Positions 26,518-35,716 are shown, counted from the stretch's first letter. The stretch: DNA of 64,000 bases from Streptomyces sp. GS7 (GCF_009834125.1 NZ_CP047146.1:6503501-6567500), one strand, 5' to 3'. The notes: a model not told the origin generated them from the letters alone. Made by a program: numbers and translations.

Positions 26518-27279
26518 ATGACCAGCACGGAGGAGCCGGCGGGGCCCGGCCGGCCGCAGCACCGTCCGCTCGTCGCGATCCTGAGCGGCGCCGGCATTTC
26601 CACCGACTCCGGGATCCCCGACTACCGCGGTCCCAAGGGGCTGTGGCGGCGCGACCCGGATGCCGAGAAGCTGGTCACCTACGACGTGTACATGGCCGAT
26701 CCGGAGATCCGGCGGCGCTCGTGGCGGATGCGGCAGGAGAGCCCGGCCTTCCGGGCCCGGCCCAATGCCGCGCACGAGGCCGTGGCCGCGCTGGCCCGGT
26801 CCGGGACGCCGGTGCGGGTGATCACCCAGAACGTGGACGGACTGCACCAGCTCGCCGGGCTGCCCGAGCGCAAGGTCCTGGAACTGCACGGCACCGCACG
26901 CGCCGTCACCTGCACCCGCTGCCATACCCGTTCGTCGATGGAGGAGGCGCTGGAGCGGGTGGCGGCGGGCGATCCGGATCCGGCGTGCCTCGTGTGCGGC
27001 GGGATCCTGAAGTCGGCGACGGTGATGTTCGGTGAGCGGCTGGATCCGCAGGTGCTCGGTACGGCGCTGGGTGTGGCGAAGGCGGCCGAGGTCTTCGTGG
27101 CGGTCGGTACGACGCTCCAGGTGCAGCCGGCCGCCTCGCTCGCCGGGGTGGCCGCGGACCACGGCGCGCGGCTGATCATCGTCAATGCCGAGCCGACGCC
27201 GTACGACGCTCTGGCAACCGAGGTGATCCGCGAGCCGATCGGCACCGCGCTGCCCCGCCTGCTGGAGCGGTTCGGCTGA
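26518..27279 (+). CDS. Sir2-family NAD-dependent protein deacetylase
   Basis: This 253-residue sirtuin has GAGISTDSGIPDYRGPKGLW (NAD binding), TQNVDGLHQLAG, the catalytic histidine in LELHGTA, and four zinc cysteines in CTRCH and CLVCGG. It removes acyl groups from lysines, producing nicotinamide and O-acetyl-ADP-ribose. Length and motifs are complete. The ATG follows TACGCT by 6 bases with no ribosome binding site, so the message is probably leaderless. It stands alone; the downstream gene is convergent. Confidence 0.93.
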   Translation: MTSTEEPAGPGRPQHRPLVAILSGAGISTDSGIPDYRGPKGLWRRDPDAEKLVTYDVYMADPEIRRRSWRMRQESPAFRARPNAAHEAVAALARSGTPVRVITQNVDGLHQLAGLPERKVLELHGTARAVTCTRCHTRSSMEEALERVAAGDPDPACLVCGGILKSATVMFGERLDPQVLGTALGVAKAAEVFVAVGTTLQVQPAASLAGVAADHGARLIIVNAEPTPYDALATEVIREPIGTALPRLLERFG

Positions 27280-27336
27280 CCGCGAGCGGCCGGACGGGCC
27301 CGCCGGCCCCCGGTCCCCCGGTCCCCCGGCGGCGGC

Positions 27337-28149
27337 TCAGAAGGCCGTGTGCGCGAACCAGTGGTCGAGCACCGCCTGGTCGCCCGAGACCTCGAAGGCG
27401 GCCTCCTGGTAGGTCCGTCGCCCGTAGAGCAGCAGCAGGAGGTCCGCCGCCTGCCCCCGTACGACGGCGTCCGGCTCGGACGGCGCGTCGTCGGCCGCGG
27501 CCGGCGGCAGCGGTCGGAAGCCGTCCGGCTCCAGCCGTACCCGCCACTCCTCGCCGGTCCCGCCGTCCGGGCCCGCACACCGGAAGGCGAGGGTCTCGCC
27601 GGTGCCGTGCAGCTTCGCGACGCCGGGGGCGAAGAGTCCCGCGTAGGGCAGGTTGACGAGGAATTCGTCGATCCCGTCCGCCGCCAGGGCGGCGTCGACG
27701 TCCGGCTCCCGGCCGACGGCGAGTTCCGCGTCCACCCGGTGCACCAGCGTTTCGTACAGCATCCGGCGGGCCCAGAACCGTGCGTGCGGGTCCTCGCCCC
27801 AGGTCCACATCGCCGCCCCCGGATCCGTGTCGCGCAGCACGCCGGCCACGCCCGGGACGCCCGCGGCCACCCAACCCGCATACTCCTCGGCGCGTTCCGG
27901 CAGCCCCAGCTCCACGTCGCGGCTGCGGGGCGGCTCCTGCACCCGCCGGGTCAGCAGCGTGCTGAACCAGCGCTGGAGCGCTCCCACATGGCGGGCGAGT
28001 TCGGCCAGCGTCCAGTCGGGGCAGGAGGGCACGGCGGTCGCCGGGTCGGCCCCGCCGACCACCTCGGCGAAGCGCAGGGTCTCCCGCTCGATCGCCTGCC
28101 GGTAGGTGTCGTACGGCAAGGGGTGTCCCGGCCGGCTCGTCGTCTCCAT
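27337..28149 (-). CDS. Maleylpyruvate isomerase family mycothiol-dependent protein
   Basis: A 270-residue DinB-like protein with an N-terminal four-helix metal/mycothiol-binding domain (PSCPDWTLAELARHVGALQR, then RRMLYETLVHRVDAEL) and a C-terminal MDMPI-type domain ending in VLDHWF. The DWT...H pattern and later HRVDAE are the metal ligands typical of the actinobacterial family, which uses mycothiol as a cofactor. The specific reaction is unknown; many members are annotated only by homology. It is divergent from the lipoate ligase gene, with 189 bases between them. Confidence 0.85.
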   Translation of the reverse strand: METTSRPGHPLPYDTYRQAIERETLRFAEVVGGADPATAVPSCPDWTLAELARHVGALQRWFSTLLTRRVQEPPRSRDVELGLPERAEEYAGWVAAGVPGVAGVLRDTDPGAAMWTWGEDPHARFWARRMLYETLVHRVDAELAVGREPDVDAALAADGIDEFLVNLPYAGLFAPGVAKLHGTGETLAFRCAGPDGGTGEEWRVRLEPDGFRPLPPAAADDAPSEPDAVVRGQAADLLLLLYGRRTYQEAAFEVSGDQAVLDHWFAHTAF

Positions 28150-28338
28150 CAGCTGCCGCCTTTCCGTCCGCAGCGCGGATCGTCTCCCGGTCAGTGTGGC
28201 GGCTGGAGTCCACTCGAAGGCAAATCCGGCCGCCGCGGCCGTTACGGTGGTGACGCGGATCCGGATCCACCCGGATCCGGGCCGACGAGAATCCGGCACC
28301 GGTCCGGGTGACGGTGCCGACGAAGCGGAGAGTGCGCG

Positions 28339-29403
28339 GTGCACGGCGAGTACAAGGTCCCCGGCGGCAAGCTGGTGGTCGTCGATCTGGACGTCGAGGA
28401 CGCGTCCTTGCGCAACGTCCGCGTCGCCGGGGACTTCTTCCTGGAGCCCGACGAGGCTCTCCTGCGGATCAACTCCGCGCTGGAGGGCGCCCCGGCCGAC
28501 ACCGACACCGCCGGGCTCACCGCCCGTATCGACGCCGCGCTCCCCGAGTCGGCGGTGCTGTTCGGATTCACCAGTGAGAGCGTCGCCGTCGCGGTGCGGC
28601 GCGCGCTGGCCCGGGCCACCGACTGGGGCGACTACGACTGGCAGCTCATCCACGGGGCTCCCGAGCCCCCGGCGCTGCACATGGCTCTCGACGAGGTCAT
28701 CACCGCGGAGGTGGCGGCCGGCCGCCGGCCGCCCACGCTGCGCGTCTGGGAATGGGACTCCCCCGCCGTCATCATCGGCAGCTTCCAGTCGCTGCGCAAC
28801 GAGGTCGACCCCGCGGGCGCGGCCCGCCACGGCGTCACCGTGGTCCGCAGGATCTCCGGCGGCGGAGCGATGTTCGCGGAGCCGCGGAGCACCATCACCT
28901 ACTCCCTGTCCGTCCCCGAGGCACTGGTCTCCGGGCTCTCCTTCGCGGACTCCTACGCCTATCTCGACGACTGGGTCCTGGCCGCCCTCGGCGACCTCGG
29001 AATCAGGGCGTGGTACCAGCCGCTCAACGACATCGCCACCGAGCTGGGGAAGGTGGCCGGCGCCGCGCAGAAGCGGATGGTCGGACCGGAGGGCGGGCCC
29101 GGTGCGGTGCTGCACCACGTGACCATGTCCTACGACATCGACGCCGACAAGATGGTCGAGGTGCTGCGGATCGGCAAGGAGAAGCTCTCCGACAAGGGCA
29201 CGAGGAGCGCGAAGAAGCGCGTCGACCCGCTGCGCCGTCAGACCGGACTTCCCCGCGAAGCGGTCATCGAGAAGATGGTCGACTCCTTCCGGTCGCGCTA
29301 CGGCCTCACCCGCGGGGCCGTCACCGCCCAGGAGATGGCCCGCGCCCAGGAGCTCGTACGCACCAAGTTCGCGAACGAGGAGTGGACCACGCGCATCCCG
29401 TGA
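28339..29403 (+). CDS. Lipoate--protein ligase family protein with N-terminal accessory domain
   Basis: The protein has 354 residues in two parts. Residues 1-95 (EYKVPGGKLVVVDLDVEDA, VAGDFFLEPDEALLRI) resemble the accessory domain that in E. coli LplA sits at the C-terminus. Residues 105-354 are the catalytic lipoyl/biotin ligase fold with RRISGGGAMFAEP and the lysine region NDIATELGKVAGAAQKR. The order is therefore permuted relative to E. coli LplA. It would attach lipoate to E2 subunits or glycine cleavage H protein using ATP. The start is GTG. A hairpin follows the stop codon. Confidence 0.88.
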   Translation: MHGEYKVPGGKLVVVDLDVEDASLRNVRVAGDFFLEPDEALLRINSALEGAPADTDTAGLTARIDAALPESAVLFGFTSESVAVAVRRALARATDWGDYDWQLIHGAPEPPALHMALDEVITAEVAAGRRPPTLRVWEWDSPAVIIGSFQSLRNEVDPAGAARHGVTVVRRISGGGAMFAEPRSTITYSLSVPEALVSGLSFADSYAYLDDWVLAALGDLGIRAWYQPLNDIATELGKVAGAAQKRMVGPEGGPGAVLHHVTMSYDIDADKMVEVLRIGKEKLSDKGTRSAKKRVDPLRRQTGLPREAVIEKMVDSFRSRYGLTRGAVTAQEMARAQELVRTKFANEEWTTRIP

Positions 29404-29408
29404 CCGGT

Positions 29409-29432
29409 ACCGCGGTCCGTACGGGCCGCGGT
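29409..29432. terminator. Hairpin after the lipoate ligase gene
   Basis: ACCGCGG and CCGCGGT are perfect 7-bp arms with a 10-base spacer, 6 bases after the stop codon. Composition is close to background, so confidence is limited. Confidence 0.5.
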
Positions 29433-29647
29433 GGCGCGCGGAAGGGGACCGGACCGGCGCCCCTCAGGGCCCTTGCGCACGGCGCGGGCCGCCGGCCGCC
29501 TCGGGGTGGCAACTCGCCCCGTCCCGGCACCCGTTCAGCCGGCGAACGCGGCAATGCCCTCCGCTCGCCGGAGGTCATTCACCCGATGGCCTGCCCGCCC
29601 CCGCGCGTGCGCGTGCGGGTCGGCGCGCCCCCGGCGATCCTGAGGAC

Positions 29648-30175
29648 ATGGCGGATGGCGCGAACACCGACGACCGGGCGGGCGACGAGGGTCGACAGCG
29701 GCCGGAGCAGCCGGGTGGCAACTACGCGGGTGCGATCTACGGATCCCTTCTGGCCGCGTCCGTCGTGGCCGGGACCGCCACGTTCGGACCGTTCCCCCGG
29801 CTCGGGCTCCTGCTGCTGCTGCTCATCACCGGCCTGGTGTTCTGGGCGGCGCACGTCTACGCCCTCCTCGTCGGCGACCTGCTGTCGTACCGGCATCTGA
29901 CGTGGGCCGCGATCCGGCACGTGGCGGGGCATGAGTGGCCGATCGTCCAGGCGGCGGTGCTGCCGGCCGTCGCCGTGGCGGTAAGTCCGCTGCTGCGGTT
30001 GGACCTTGAGGGCACCGCGTGGTTCGCGCTGTCCGTCGCCGTGGCCGAGCAGATCGGCTGGGCGAGCACGGCCGCCGTCCGCGCCGGCGCCTCGCTGCGC
30101 GTGGTGGTGGTCTCCGGCGCCGTCAACCTGGTGCTCGGCCTCGTCATCGTGGTCGCCAAGGCCCAGCTGCACTGA
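29648..30175 (+). CDS. Hypothetical integral membrane protein
   Basis: A 175-residue protein with a hydrophilic, Asp/Glu/Arg-rich N-terminal 25 residues and four hydrophobic segments at about 28-50, 52-75, 98-130 and 145-172. I recognise no family; proteins of this size and topology are common single genes in Streptomyces. A GAGG stretch lies close to the ATG. It is convergent with the MarR gene and shows no operon. Confidence 0.75.
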   Translation: MADGANTDDRAGDEGRQRPEQPGGNYAGAIYGSLLAASVVAGTATFGPFPRLGLLLLLLITGLVFWAAHVYALLVGDLLSYRHLTWAAIRHVAGHEWPIVQAAVLPAVAVAVSPLLRLDLEGTAWFALSVAVAEQIGWASTAAVRAGASLRVVVVSGAVNLVLGLVIVVAKAQLH

Positions 30176-30346
30176 GCCCGTCGGGCAAGGAGAGCCGGGT
30201 GAGCGGGATGCTCCGGCCCTGGACGCCGTGGGCAGGTCGGCGCACTACGAACGGCCCTGCCCGCATCGCCGGGTCGCTTGTCGGTTCGGCGTCCGGACCG
30301 ACTGCGTGCCGGCCGTCGAGTCACGGGGGAGCCGCGCCCGCCGCCG

Positions 30347-30766
30347 TCATGCCTCCAGGATCAGTTGCAGGAGCTCGCGCAGGGTCTCGCGCTGCTGCGC
30401 GGTGAGCGGGGCCAGGGGGTCGGCGGCGAAGGGCATGCGTGCGCGGAGATCGGCGGCGACGGTGCGGCCGGCGGCGGTCGCGGCGACACGCTTGACGCGA
30501 CGGTCGCCCGGGTCGGGGCTGCGCTCGACCAGGCCGCTGGACTCCAGCCGGTCGATGATCACGGTCACGTTCGACGGCTCCGCGTGCAGCCGCTCGGCGA
30601 TGCGGCGCATCGGAACCGGGCCTTCGGCGGCGAGCAGCGCCTTGGCCTGGAGCGGGGTCAGGTCGTGGGGCGTCGCGGCTGCCTCGGACTCCTGGCCGTA
30701 GCGACGGTTGATGGCCGCGAAGAGGCCGACGATCTCCCTGCTGAGCTCATCCGGTGGGTTGGACAT
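30347..30766 (-). CDS. MarR-family transcriptional regulator
   Basis: This 139-residue regulator has a winged helix with MRRIAERLHAEPSNVTVIIDRLESSGLVER and the wing DPGDRRVKRVAATAAG. The ATG at 30766 is preferred over 30784 because TACGCT lies 7 bases before it, which fits a leaderless promoter. It is divergent from an SDR gene, and the 99-base gap contains a TTAGTTA/TAAGTAA inverted repeat that is probably its operator. It therefore likely represses itself and the dehydrogenase in the absence of a small-molecule ligand. Confidence 0.9.
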   Translation of the reverse strand: MSNPPDELSREIVGLFAAINRRYGQESEAAATPHDLTPLQAKALLAAEGPVPMRRIAERLHAEPSNVTVIIDRLESSGLVERSPDPGDRRVKRVAATAAGRTVAADLRARMPFAADPLAPLTAQQRETLRELLQLILEA

Positions 30767-30829
30767 GGCGTCCAGCGTACCCATGTGCTTGACAGCATCA
30801 AATATCCGTGCCCATAGTTATGGAGCATA

Positions 30830-30850
30830 TTAGTTATTCGACATAAGTAA
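30830..30850. promoter_or_regulatory. Probable MarR operator
   Basis: TTAGTTA and TAAGTAA are inverted repeats (6 of 7 positions) with a 7-base centre, in an unusually A/T-rich gap between the divergent MarR and SDR genes. A TTGACA sequence at 30789-30794 may be the -35 box of the plus-strand promoter. Confidence 0.6.
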
Positions 30851-30865
30851 GTTGGGAGCACGAGG

Positions 30866-31687
30866 ATGACCACCAAGACCGTCCTGATCACCGGCACCTC
30901 CTCCGGCATCGGCCTGGCAGCCGCCGTCACCGCCGCGCGAAGCGGATGGCACGTGATCGCCACCATGCGCGACACCGCCAAGGCGGGCGCACTGCTGGCG
31001 GCGGCGGAGGAAGCCGGAGTCGCCGTCGACGTCCGGGCCCTGGACGTGACCGACCCGGCCTCGGTCGAGGCATGCCTGGCCGGCCTCGACCGGCTGGACG
31101 CGCTCGTCAACAACGCCGGCGCGGGCCACGTCGGCACCCTGGAACAGGAGAGCGTCGAGGACGTACGCGCCGTCATGGAGGTCAACTTCTTCGGCGTGCT
31201 GCACGTCACGAAGGCCGCCCTGCCCCTGCTGCGGGCGAGCAAGGGCCGCGTGCTGACCGTGACCAGCGTCGGCGGAGTGATCGGCCAGCCCTTCAACGAG
31301 GCATACTGCGCCGCCAAGTTCGCGGTCGAGGGCTTCATGGAATCCCTCGCACCGGTCGCGGCCACGACCGGCGTGCACGTCAGCGTGGTCGAGCCGGGCG
31401 CGGTGGCCAGCGAGTTCGTCAGCAACGTGGGCCTCCCGGACAACGCACTGCAGCAGGCCGGGCCGTACGCGCCGGCCCTGTCCGCCTACCTGGACCGCAC
31501 CCGCGGCGCCTTCGCCCACGCGCAGACGCCGCAGGACGTGGCCACGCAGATCGTCGATCTGCTCGCCGCCGAGCGGCCGGCCTTCCGGGTCCTCACCTCC
31601 GACACCGCGCGCGCCTTCGCAGCGACGAAGCTCAAGGACCTCGACGGCTCGGCCGTGCAGACGCTGACCAGCGGCTGGGTCGTCTAG
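30866..31687 (+). CDS. Short-chain dehydrogenase/reductase
   Basis: The protein has 273 residues with the NAD(P)-binding TGTSSGIGLAAA, the NNAG motif in ALVNNAGAGHVG, and the catalytic tyrosine and lysine in YCAAK with a preceding serine in VTSVGGV. It belongs to the classical SDR group often controlled by a divergent MarR gene. The substrate is unknown; YCAAKFAVEGFMESLA and the oxidoreductase-like C-terminal length suggest a hydroxysteroid-dehydrogenase-like member. A GAGG ribosome binding site precedes the ATG. Confidence 0.9.
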   Translation: MTTKTVLITGTSSGIGLAAAVTAARSGWHVIATMRDTAKAGALLAAAEEAGVAVDVRALDVTDPASVEACLAGLDRLDALVNNAGAGHVGTLEQESVEDVRAVMEVNFFGVLHVTKAALPLLRASKGRVLTVTSVGGVIGQPFNEAYCAAKFAVEGFMESLAPVAATTGVHVSVVEPGAVASEFVSNVGLPDNALQQAGPYAPALSAYLDRTRGAFAHAQTPQDVATQIVDLLAAERPAFRVLTSDTARAFAATKLKDLDGSAVQTLTSGWVV

Positions 31688-31840
31688 GGCCTGCCTGATG
31701 GGTCAGGGCCGGGCGCCCCCACCCCACCCGGCTACAGAGCGTGCCCATTGGCTCACTCCTTTCCGCATACCTGCCGGCCGACCGGGGCAGGGAAGAGCCC
31801 GGGAGCAGCGGGGTTCGGCCCGCAGCGGGGAGGGAGCGGC

Positions 31841-33193
31841 ATGCCTATGGGTACCGACGTCCGGCACGCGGTGGTGATCGGGGCAGGCATGGCGGGTCTC
31901 GCGGCCGCCCGGGTCCTGGCCGACGGCTTCGAGGCCGTCACCGTCATCGAACGCGACACGCTTCCGAGCGCGTCCGAGCCCAGGGTGGGGGTGCCCCAGG
32001 GGCACCACGTCCATGGCCTTCTGGCCCTCGGTGCCGAGGTGTTCGAGGGGTACTTCCCCGGGCTGCGGGCCGAGCTGGAAGAGGCGGGCGCGCCGGTGTG
32101 GGACTGGGGCGAGGACCTGTGCGCAGTGCTGCCCAACGGCACCCCGCCGCCCACGCCGATGGGCATGCCGATCCAGACCTTCTCCCGGCCTCTCCTGGAG
32201 CACGTCCTGCGCCGACGGGTGTCGGCGCTGGAGCCCGTCACCCTGCGGGACGGACTGACCGTCACCGGCCTGCGCACGGCCGGTCCCGGCAGGGTCACCG
32301 GGGTGCGGGTCAAGAACGGCGACGGCGAGGACGAGATCGTCGCGGACCTCGTGGTGGACGCCTCGGGCCGCTCCTCCCACCTGCCGCAGTGGCTGGCCGC
32401 CCTCGGCCTGCCCAGCCCCCGCACGACGACCGTCGACGCACAGGTCGGCTACGCCTCACGCACCTACTCCTACCCGGAAGGGCAGTCCCCGCCCTCATGG
32501 AAGGGCGTGCTGGAACCCCTGCGGGCCCCCGACTTCCACAAGGGCTCCTACGCCATCCAGATCGAGAACAACGCGCTCCACGTCACCCTGCACGGAGCAG
32601 GAGGAATCCAACTGCCGCGCGGCGACGACGACTTCCTCGCCTTCACCAAAACCCTGCGCGGCCCCATCGCCGACACCATCGCCTCCCTCACCCCCGTCTC
32701 CCCCGTGCGCCGCTACGCCCGTACGGTCAACCGCAAGACCGCCTACCACCGCCTGGCCCGCTGGCCCGACGGACTGATCGCCCTGGGGGACTCGGTCTGC
32801 ACCTTCAATCCCGCCTACGGTCAGGGCATGACCGTCGCCGCCCTGGAGGCCCGCCTCCTGGAGCAGATGCTCCGCGGCCGGCGCACTCGCGCCCCCTTCG
32901 ACGGGCAGGGTTTCCAGAGGCGGCTGGCCCGCGTCACCGCCTTCTCCTGGCTGATGGCAACCATCCCCGACCGCGCCTGGGAACAGTCGCGACCCGCCTT
33001 GCCCGTCAAGGCCGGCAACTGGTTCATGAACCGCATGATCGACACCGTCCCCCACGACCCGCGGGTCTACACGACCTTCTCCGGCCTCTTCCACATGCTC
33101 GCGGGCCCCCTGGCACTGGCCGACCCGCGCCTGCTGTCCCGCGTCCTCGTCGGCCCCCGCCCGGGCGGAAGCCTGCACGCGGCCACGCCCTGA
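31841..33193 (+). CDS. FAD-dependent monooxygenase / oxidoreductase
   Basis: A 450-residue flavoprotein with GAGMAGLAAARVL at the N-terminus, the internal ADLVVDASGRSS and the second FAD motif LIALGDSVCTFNPAYGQGMTVA, as in the PHBH/geranylgeranyl-reductase superfamily. GVPQGHHVHGLL near residue 50 is typical of a Streptomyces subfamily of unknown substrate. The ATG at 31841 has GGGAGGGAG upstream. The gene is single and shows no biosynthetic neighbours. A strong bidirectional hairpin separates it from the convergent LLM gene. Confidence 0.88.
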   Translation: MPMGTDVRHAVVIGAGMAGLAAARVLADGFEAVTVIERDTLPSASEPRVGVPQGHHVHGLLALGAEVFEGYFPGLRAELEEAGAPVWDWGEDLCAVLPNGTPPPTPMGMPIQTFSRPLLEHVLRRRVSALEPVTLRDGLTVTGLRTAGPGRVTGVRVKNGDGEDEIVADLVVDASGRSSHLPQWLAALGLPSPRTTTVDAQVGYASRTYSYPEGQSPPSWKGVLEPLRAPDFHKGSYAIQIENNALHVTLHGAGGIQLPRGDDDFLAFTKTLRGPIADTIASLTPVSPVRRYARTVNRKTAYHRLARWPDGLIALGDSVCTFNPAYGQGMTVAALEARLLEQMLRGRRTRAPFDGQGFQRRLARVTAFSWLMATIPDRAWEQSRPALPVKAGNWFMNRMIDTVPHDPRVYTTFSGLFHMLAGPLALADPRLLSRVLVGPRPGGSLHAATP

Positions 33194-33200
33194 ACCGCGG

Positions 33201-33227
33201 CCGGCGGCGGACGCCCCCCGCCGCCGG
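33201..33227. terminator. Bidirectional hairpin terminator
   Basis: CCGGCGGCGG and CCGCCGCCGG are a perfect 10-bp stem with a 7-base loop, midway between two convergent genes whose stop codons are only about 48 bases apart. Confidence 0.75.
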
Positions 33228-33241
33228 CGGTCTCTCCGGGC

Positions 33242-34258
33242 TCAGTGCCGCAGCGCGGGGATGACACCCGCCCCGTACCCGTCGATGACCTTCTCCCGGG
33301 CGTCGTGCATGGCGTAGAGCGCGAACTGGTCGACGCCCAGTTCCTTCAACTCCCGCAGCTTGTCGATGTGTTGGGCCTCGGTGCCGATGAGGCAGAACCG
33401 GTCGACGATCTCGTCGGGGACGAACGCGGTGTCGGGGTTGCCGGCGCGGCCGTGATGGGCGTAGTCGTAGCCGTGGCGTTCCTTGATGTAGGCGGTGAGG
33501 GTCTCGGGCACGGCGCCGGAGTGCTCGCCGTATCTGGCGACGAGGTCCGCGACGTGGTTGCCGACCATGCCGCCGAACCAGCGGCACTGCTCGCGCGCGT
33601 GCGCAAGCGCGGCGGGCGAGGCGTCGTCGGTGAGGTAGGCGGGTGCGGCCACGCAGATCTTCACCGACGACGGGTCGCGGCCGGCGGCCGTCGCCGCGTC
33701 CCGTACCGCCTTCACCATCCACTGCGTCAGATACGGGTCGGCCAGCTGGAGGATGAAGCCGTCGGCCTGCCGACCGGTCAGGGCCAGCGCCTTCGGGCCG
33801 TATGCCGCCATCCATACGGGCAGGTGTCCGTTCCGCACCCAGGGGATGCGCAGTCTCCGGCCCTCCACCTCGGCCTCGCGGCCCTCCGCCAGGTCACGGA
33901 TGACGTGGATCGCCTCGCCGAGCGTGGCCAGGGTGTTCGGCTTCCGGCCCGCGACCCGCATCGCCGAGTCGCCCCGGCCGATACCGCACACCGTGCGGTT
34001 GCCGAACATGTCGTTCAGCGTCGCGAAGGTCGACGCGGTCACCTCCCACGTGCGCGTACCGGGGTTCGTCACCATCGGCCCGACCGTCAACTCGGTCGTG
34101 TGCTCAAGGATTTGGCTGTAGATGACGAAGGGCTCCTGCCAGAGCACCGCCGAGTCGAAGGTCCAGCCGTAGCGGAAGCCGTTGCGCTCGGCGCGACGCA
34201 TCAGCTCGACGACGGCGGAGGCGGGCGGATCGGCCTGGAGGACGACTCCGAAGTCCAC
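33242..34258 (-). CDS. LLM-class flavin-dependent oxidoreductase (TIGR03842-like)
   Basis: This 338-residue TIM-barrel protein of the luciferase-like family starts MDFGVVLQADPPASAVVELM and contains GIGRGDSAMR and VWMAAYGPKALALTG, typical of the F420-dependent branch repeatedly found next to hydantoinase genes. It lies 51 bases downstream of dihydropyrimidinase on the same strand and is probably in the same transcript. A role in the reductive step that makes dihydropyrimidines would complete the pathway, since no classical dihydropyrimidine dehydrogenase is in the window; this is inference. Confidence 0.88.
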   Translation of the reverse strand: MDFGVVLQADPPASAVVELMRRAERNGFRYGWTFDSAVLWQEPFVIYSQILEHTTELTVGPMVTNPGTRTWEVTASTFATLNDMFGNRTVCGIGRGDSAMRVAGRKPNTLATLGEAIHVIRDLAEGREAEVEGRRLRIPWVRNGHLPVWMAAYGPKALALTGRQADGFILQLADPYLTQWMVKAVRDAATAAGRDPSSVKICVAAPAYLTDDASPAALAHAREQCRWFGGMVGNHVADLVARYGEHSGAVPETLTAYIKERHGYDYAHHGRAGNPDTAFVPDEIVDRFCLIGTEAQHIDKLRELKELGVDQFALYAMHDAREKVIDGYGAGVIPALRH

Positions 34259-34309
34259 GGGTGCTCCTTACGCGGTGGGGTACGGGTGTGCCGGGTGCGG
34301 GCGGGCGGC

Positions 34310-35716
34310 TCAGAGCAGGTACTGGCAGGTGCCGCGCGGGATGTACTGCCCGTGCCCGGCGCGGCCGGTGAACTCCCGCTTGTCGAGGACGAGTTCGCCG
34401 CGCGACAGGACCGTCTCGACGCGCCCGGTGAGCCGCCTGCCCTCGTAGGCGGAGTAGTCGACGTTCATGTGGTGGGTCTTCGCGGAGACCGTCTGCTCGG
34501 CGGTGGGGTCGTAGAGGACGAGGTCGGCGTCGGCGCCGGGGGCGATGGTGCCCTTCTTCGGGTAGAGGCCGAACATCCGGGCCGGTGTGGCGCAGGCGAT
34601 CTCGATCCAGCGCCGGCGGCTGATGTGCCCGTCCACGACGGCCTGATGGAGCAGGTCCATCCGGTTCTCCACGCCGGGCATCCCGTTGGGGATCTTGGAG
34701 AAGTCACCGCGGCCCAGCTCCTTCTGGCCCCGGAAGCAGAACGGGCAGTGGTCGGTGGAGACCACCTGGAGGTCGTTGGTGCGCAGTCCGCGCCAGAGCG
34801 CCGCCTGGTGCTCGCGGGGCCGCAGCGGGGTGGAGCAGACGTACTTGGCGCCCTCGAAGTCCGGCTCGGCGAGGTTGTCGGTCGACAGGAACAGATACTG
34901 CGGACAGGTCTCGCCGAAGACGTTGAGCCCCAACCGGCGGGCCCGGGCGATCTCGTCGACGGCCTGCTCGGCGGAGACGTGGACGACGTAGAGGGGTGCG
35001 CCGGCGACCCGGGCGAGCTGGATGGTGCGGTGGGTGGCCTCGGCTTCGAGGAGGACGTGGCGGACCTCGCCGTGGTAGCGCGGGTCGGTGCGGCCGGCGG
35101 CGAGCGCCTGCTCGACGAGGACGTCGATGGCCAGGCCGTTCTCCGCGTGCATCATCACCAACCCGCCGTTGCCGGCGGCCCGTTGCATAGCGCGCAGGAT
35201 CTGCCCGTCGTCGCTGTAGAAGACGCCGGGGTAGGCGGTGAACAGCTTGAAGGAGGTGACGCCCTCGGACACCAGGAGGTCCATCTCCTTGAGGGTGTGC
35301 TCGTTGACGTCGGAGAGAATCATGTGGAACGCGTAGTCGATGGCGCACTGGGCGTCGGACTTGGCGTGCCACTGGTCGAGGCCCGCGCGCAGGGAGTTGC
35401 CGCGGGACTGGACGGCGAAGTCGACGATGGTGGTGGTGCCGCCCCAGGCGGCGGCGCGGGTGCCGGTTTCGAAGGTGTCCGAGGCCGCGGTGCCGCCGAA
35501 GGGGAGTTCCATGTGGGTGTGCGCGTCGACGCCGCCCGGGATGACGTATCTGCCGGTGGCGTCGAGGGTGCGGTCCGCCGATTCGGCCCAGCCGGCGGCG
35601 GCCCAGCTCCCGGACGCGGCGAGGGCCGCGATCCGGCCGTCCTCCACGAGGACGTCTGCGTGCGTCTCGTCGGCGGCGGTGATGACCAGTCCGCCCTTGA
35701 TGACCGTACGGCTCAC
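34310..35716 (-). CDS. hydA: Dihydropyrimidinase
   Basis: The 468-residue amidohydrolase has the metal ligands DAHTHMELPFGG, the lysine in SFKLFTAYPG that becomes carbamylated, MMHAENG, YVVHVSAEQA and STDHCPF. It opens the ring of dihydrouracil or dihydrothymine to N-carbamoyl-beta-amino acids. The start is GTG with GGTAGGGAG upstream. It is the first gene of the unit with the LLM oxidoreductase. Its promoter at 35789-35818 is nearly identical to that of the beta-ureidopropionase gene, so the two enzymes are co-regulated. Confidence 0.93.
   Translation of the reverse strand: MSRTVIKGGLVITAADETHADVLVEDGRIAALAASGSWAAAGWAESADRTLDATGRYVIPGGVDAHTHMELPFGGTAASDTFETGTRAAAWGGTTTIVDFAVQSRGNSLRAGLDQWHAKSDAQCAIDYAFHMILSDVNEHTLKEMDLLVSEGVTSFKLFTAYPGVFYSDDGQILRAMQRAAGNGGLVMMHAENGLAIDVLVEQALAAGRTDPRYHGEVRHVLLEAEATHRTIQLARVAGAPLYVVHVSAEQAVDEIARARRLGLNVFGETCPQYLFLSTDNLAEPDFEGAKYVCSTPLRPREHQAALWRGLRTNDLQVVSTDHCPFCFRGQKELGRGDFSKIPNGMPGVENRMDLLHQAVVDGHISRRRWIEIACATPARMFGLYPKKGTIAPGADADLVLYDPTAEQTVSAKTHHMNVDYSAYEGRRLTGRVETVLSRGELVLDKREFTGRAGHGQYIPRGTCQYLL

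Noticed and set aside
31841..33193. Secondary-metabolite cluster around the FAD monooxygenase
   Set aside because: No biosynthetic core, tailoring or resistance genes adjoin it; neighbours are an SDR with MarR and the pyrimidine pathway.
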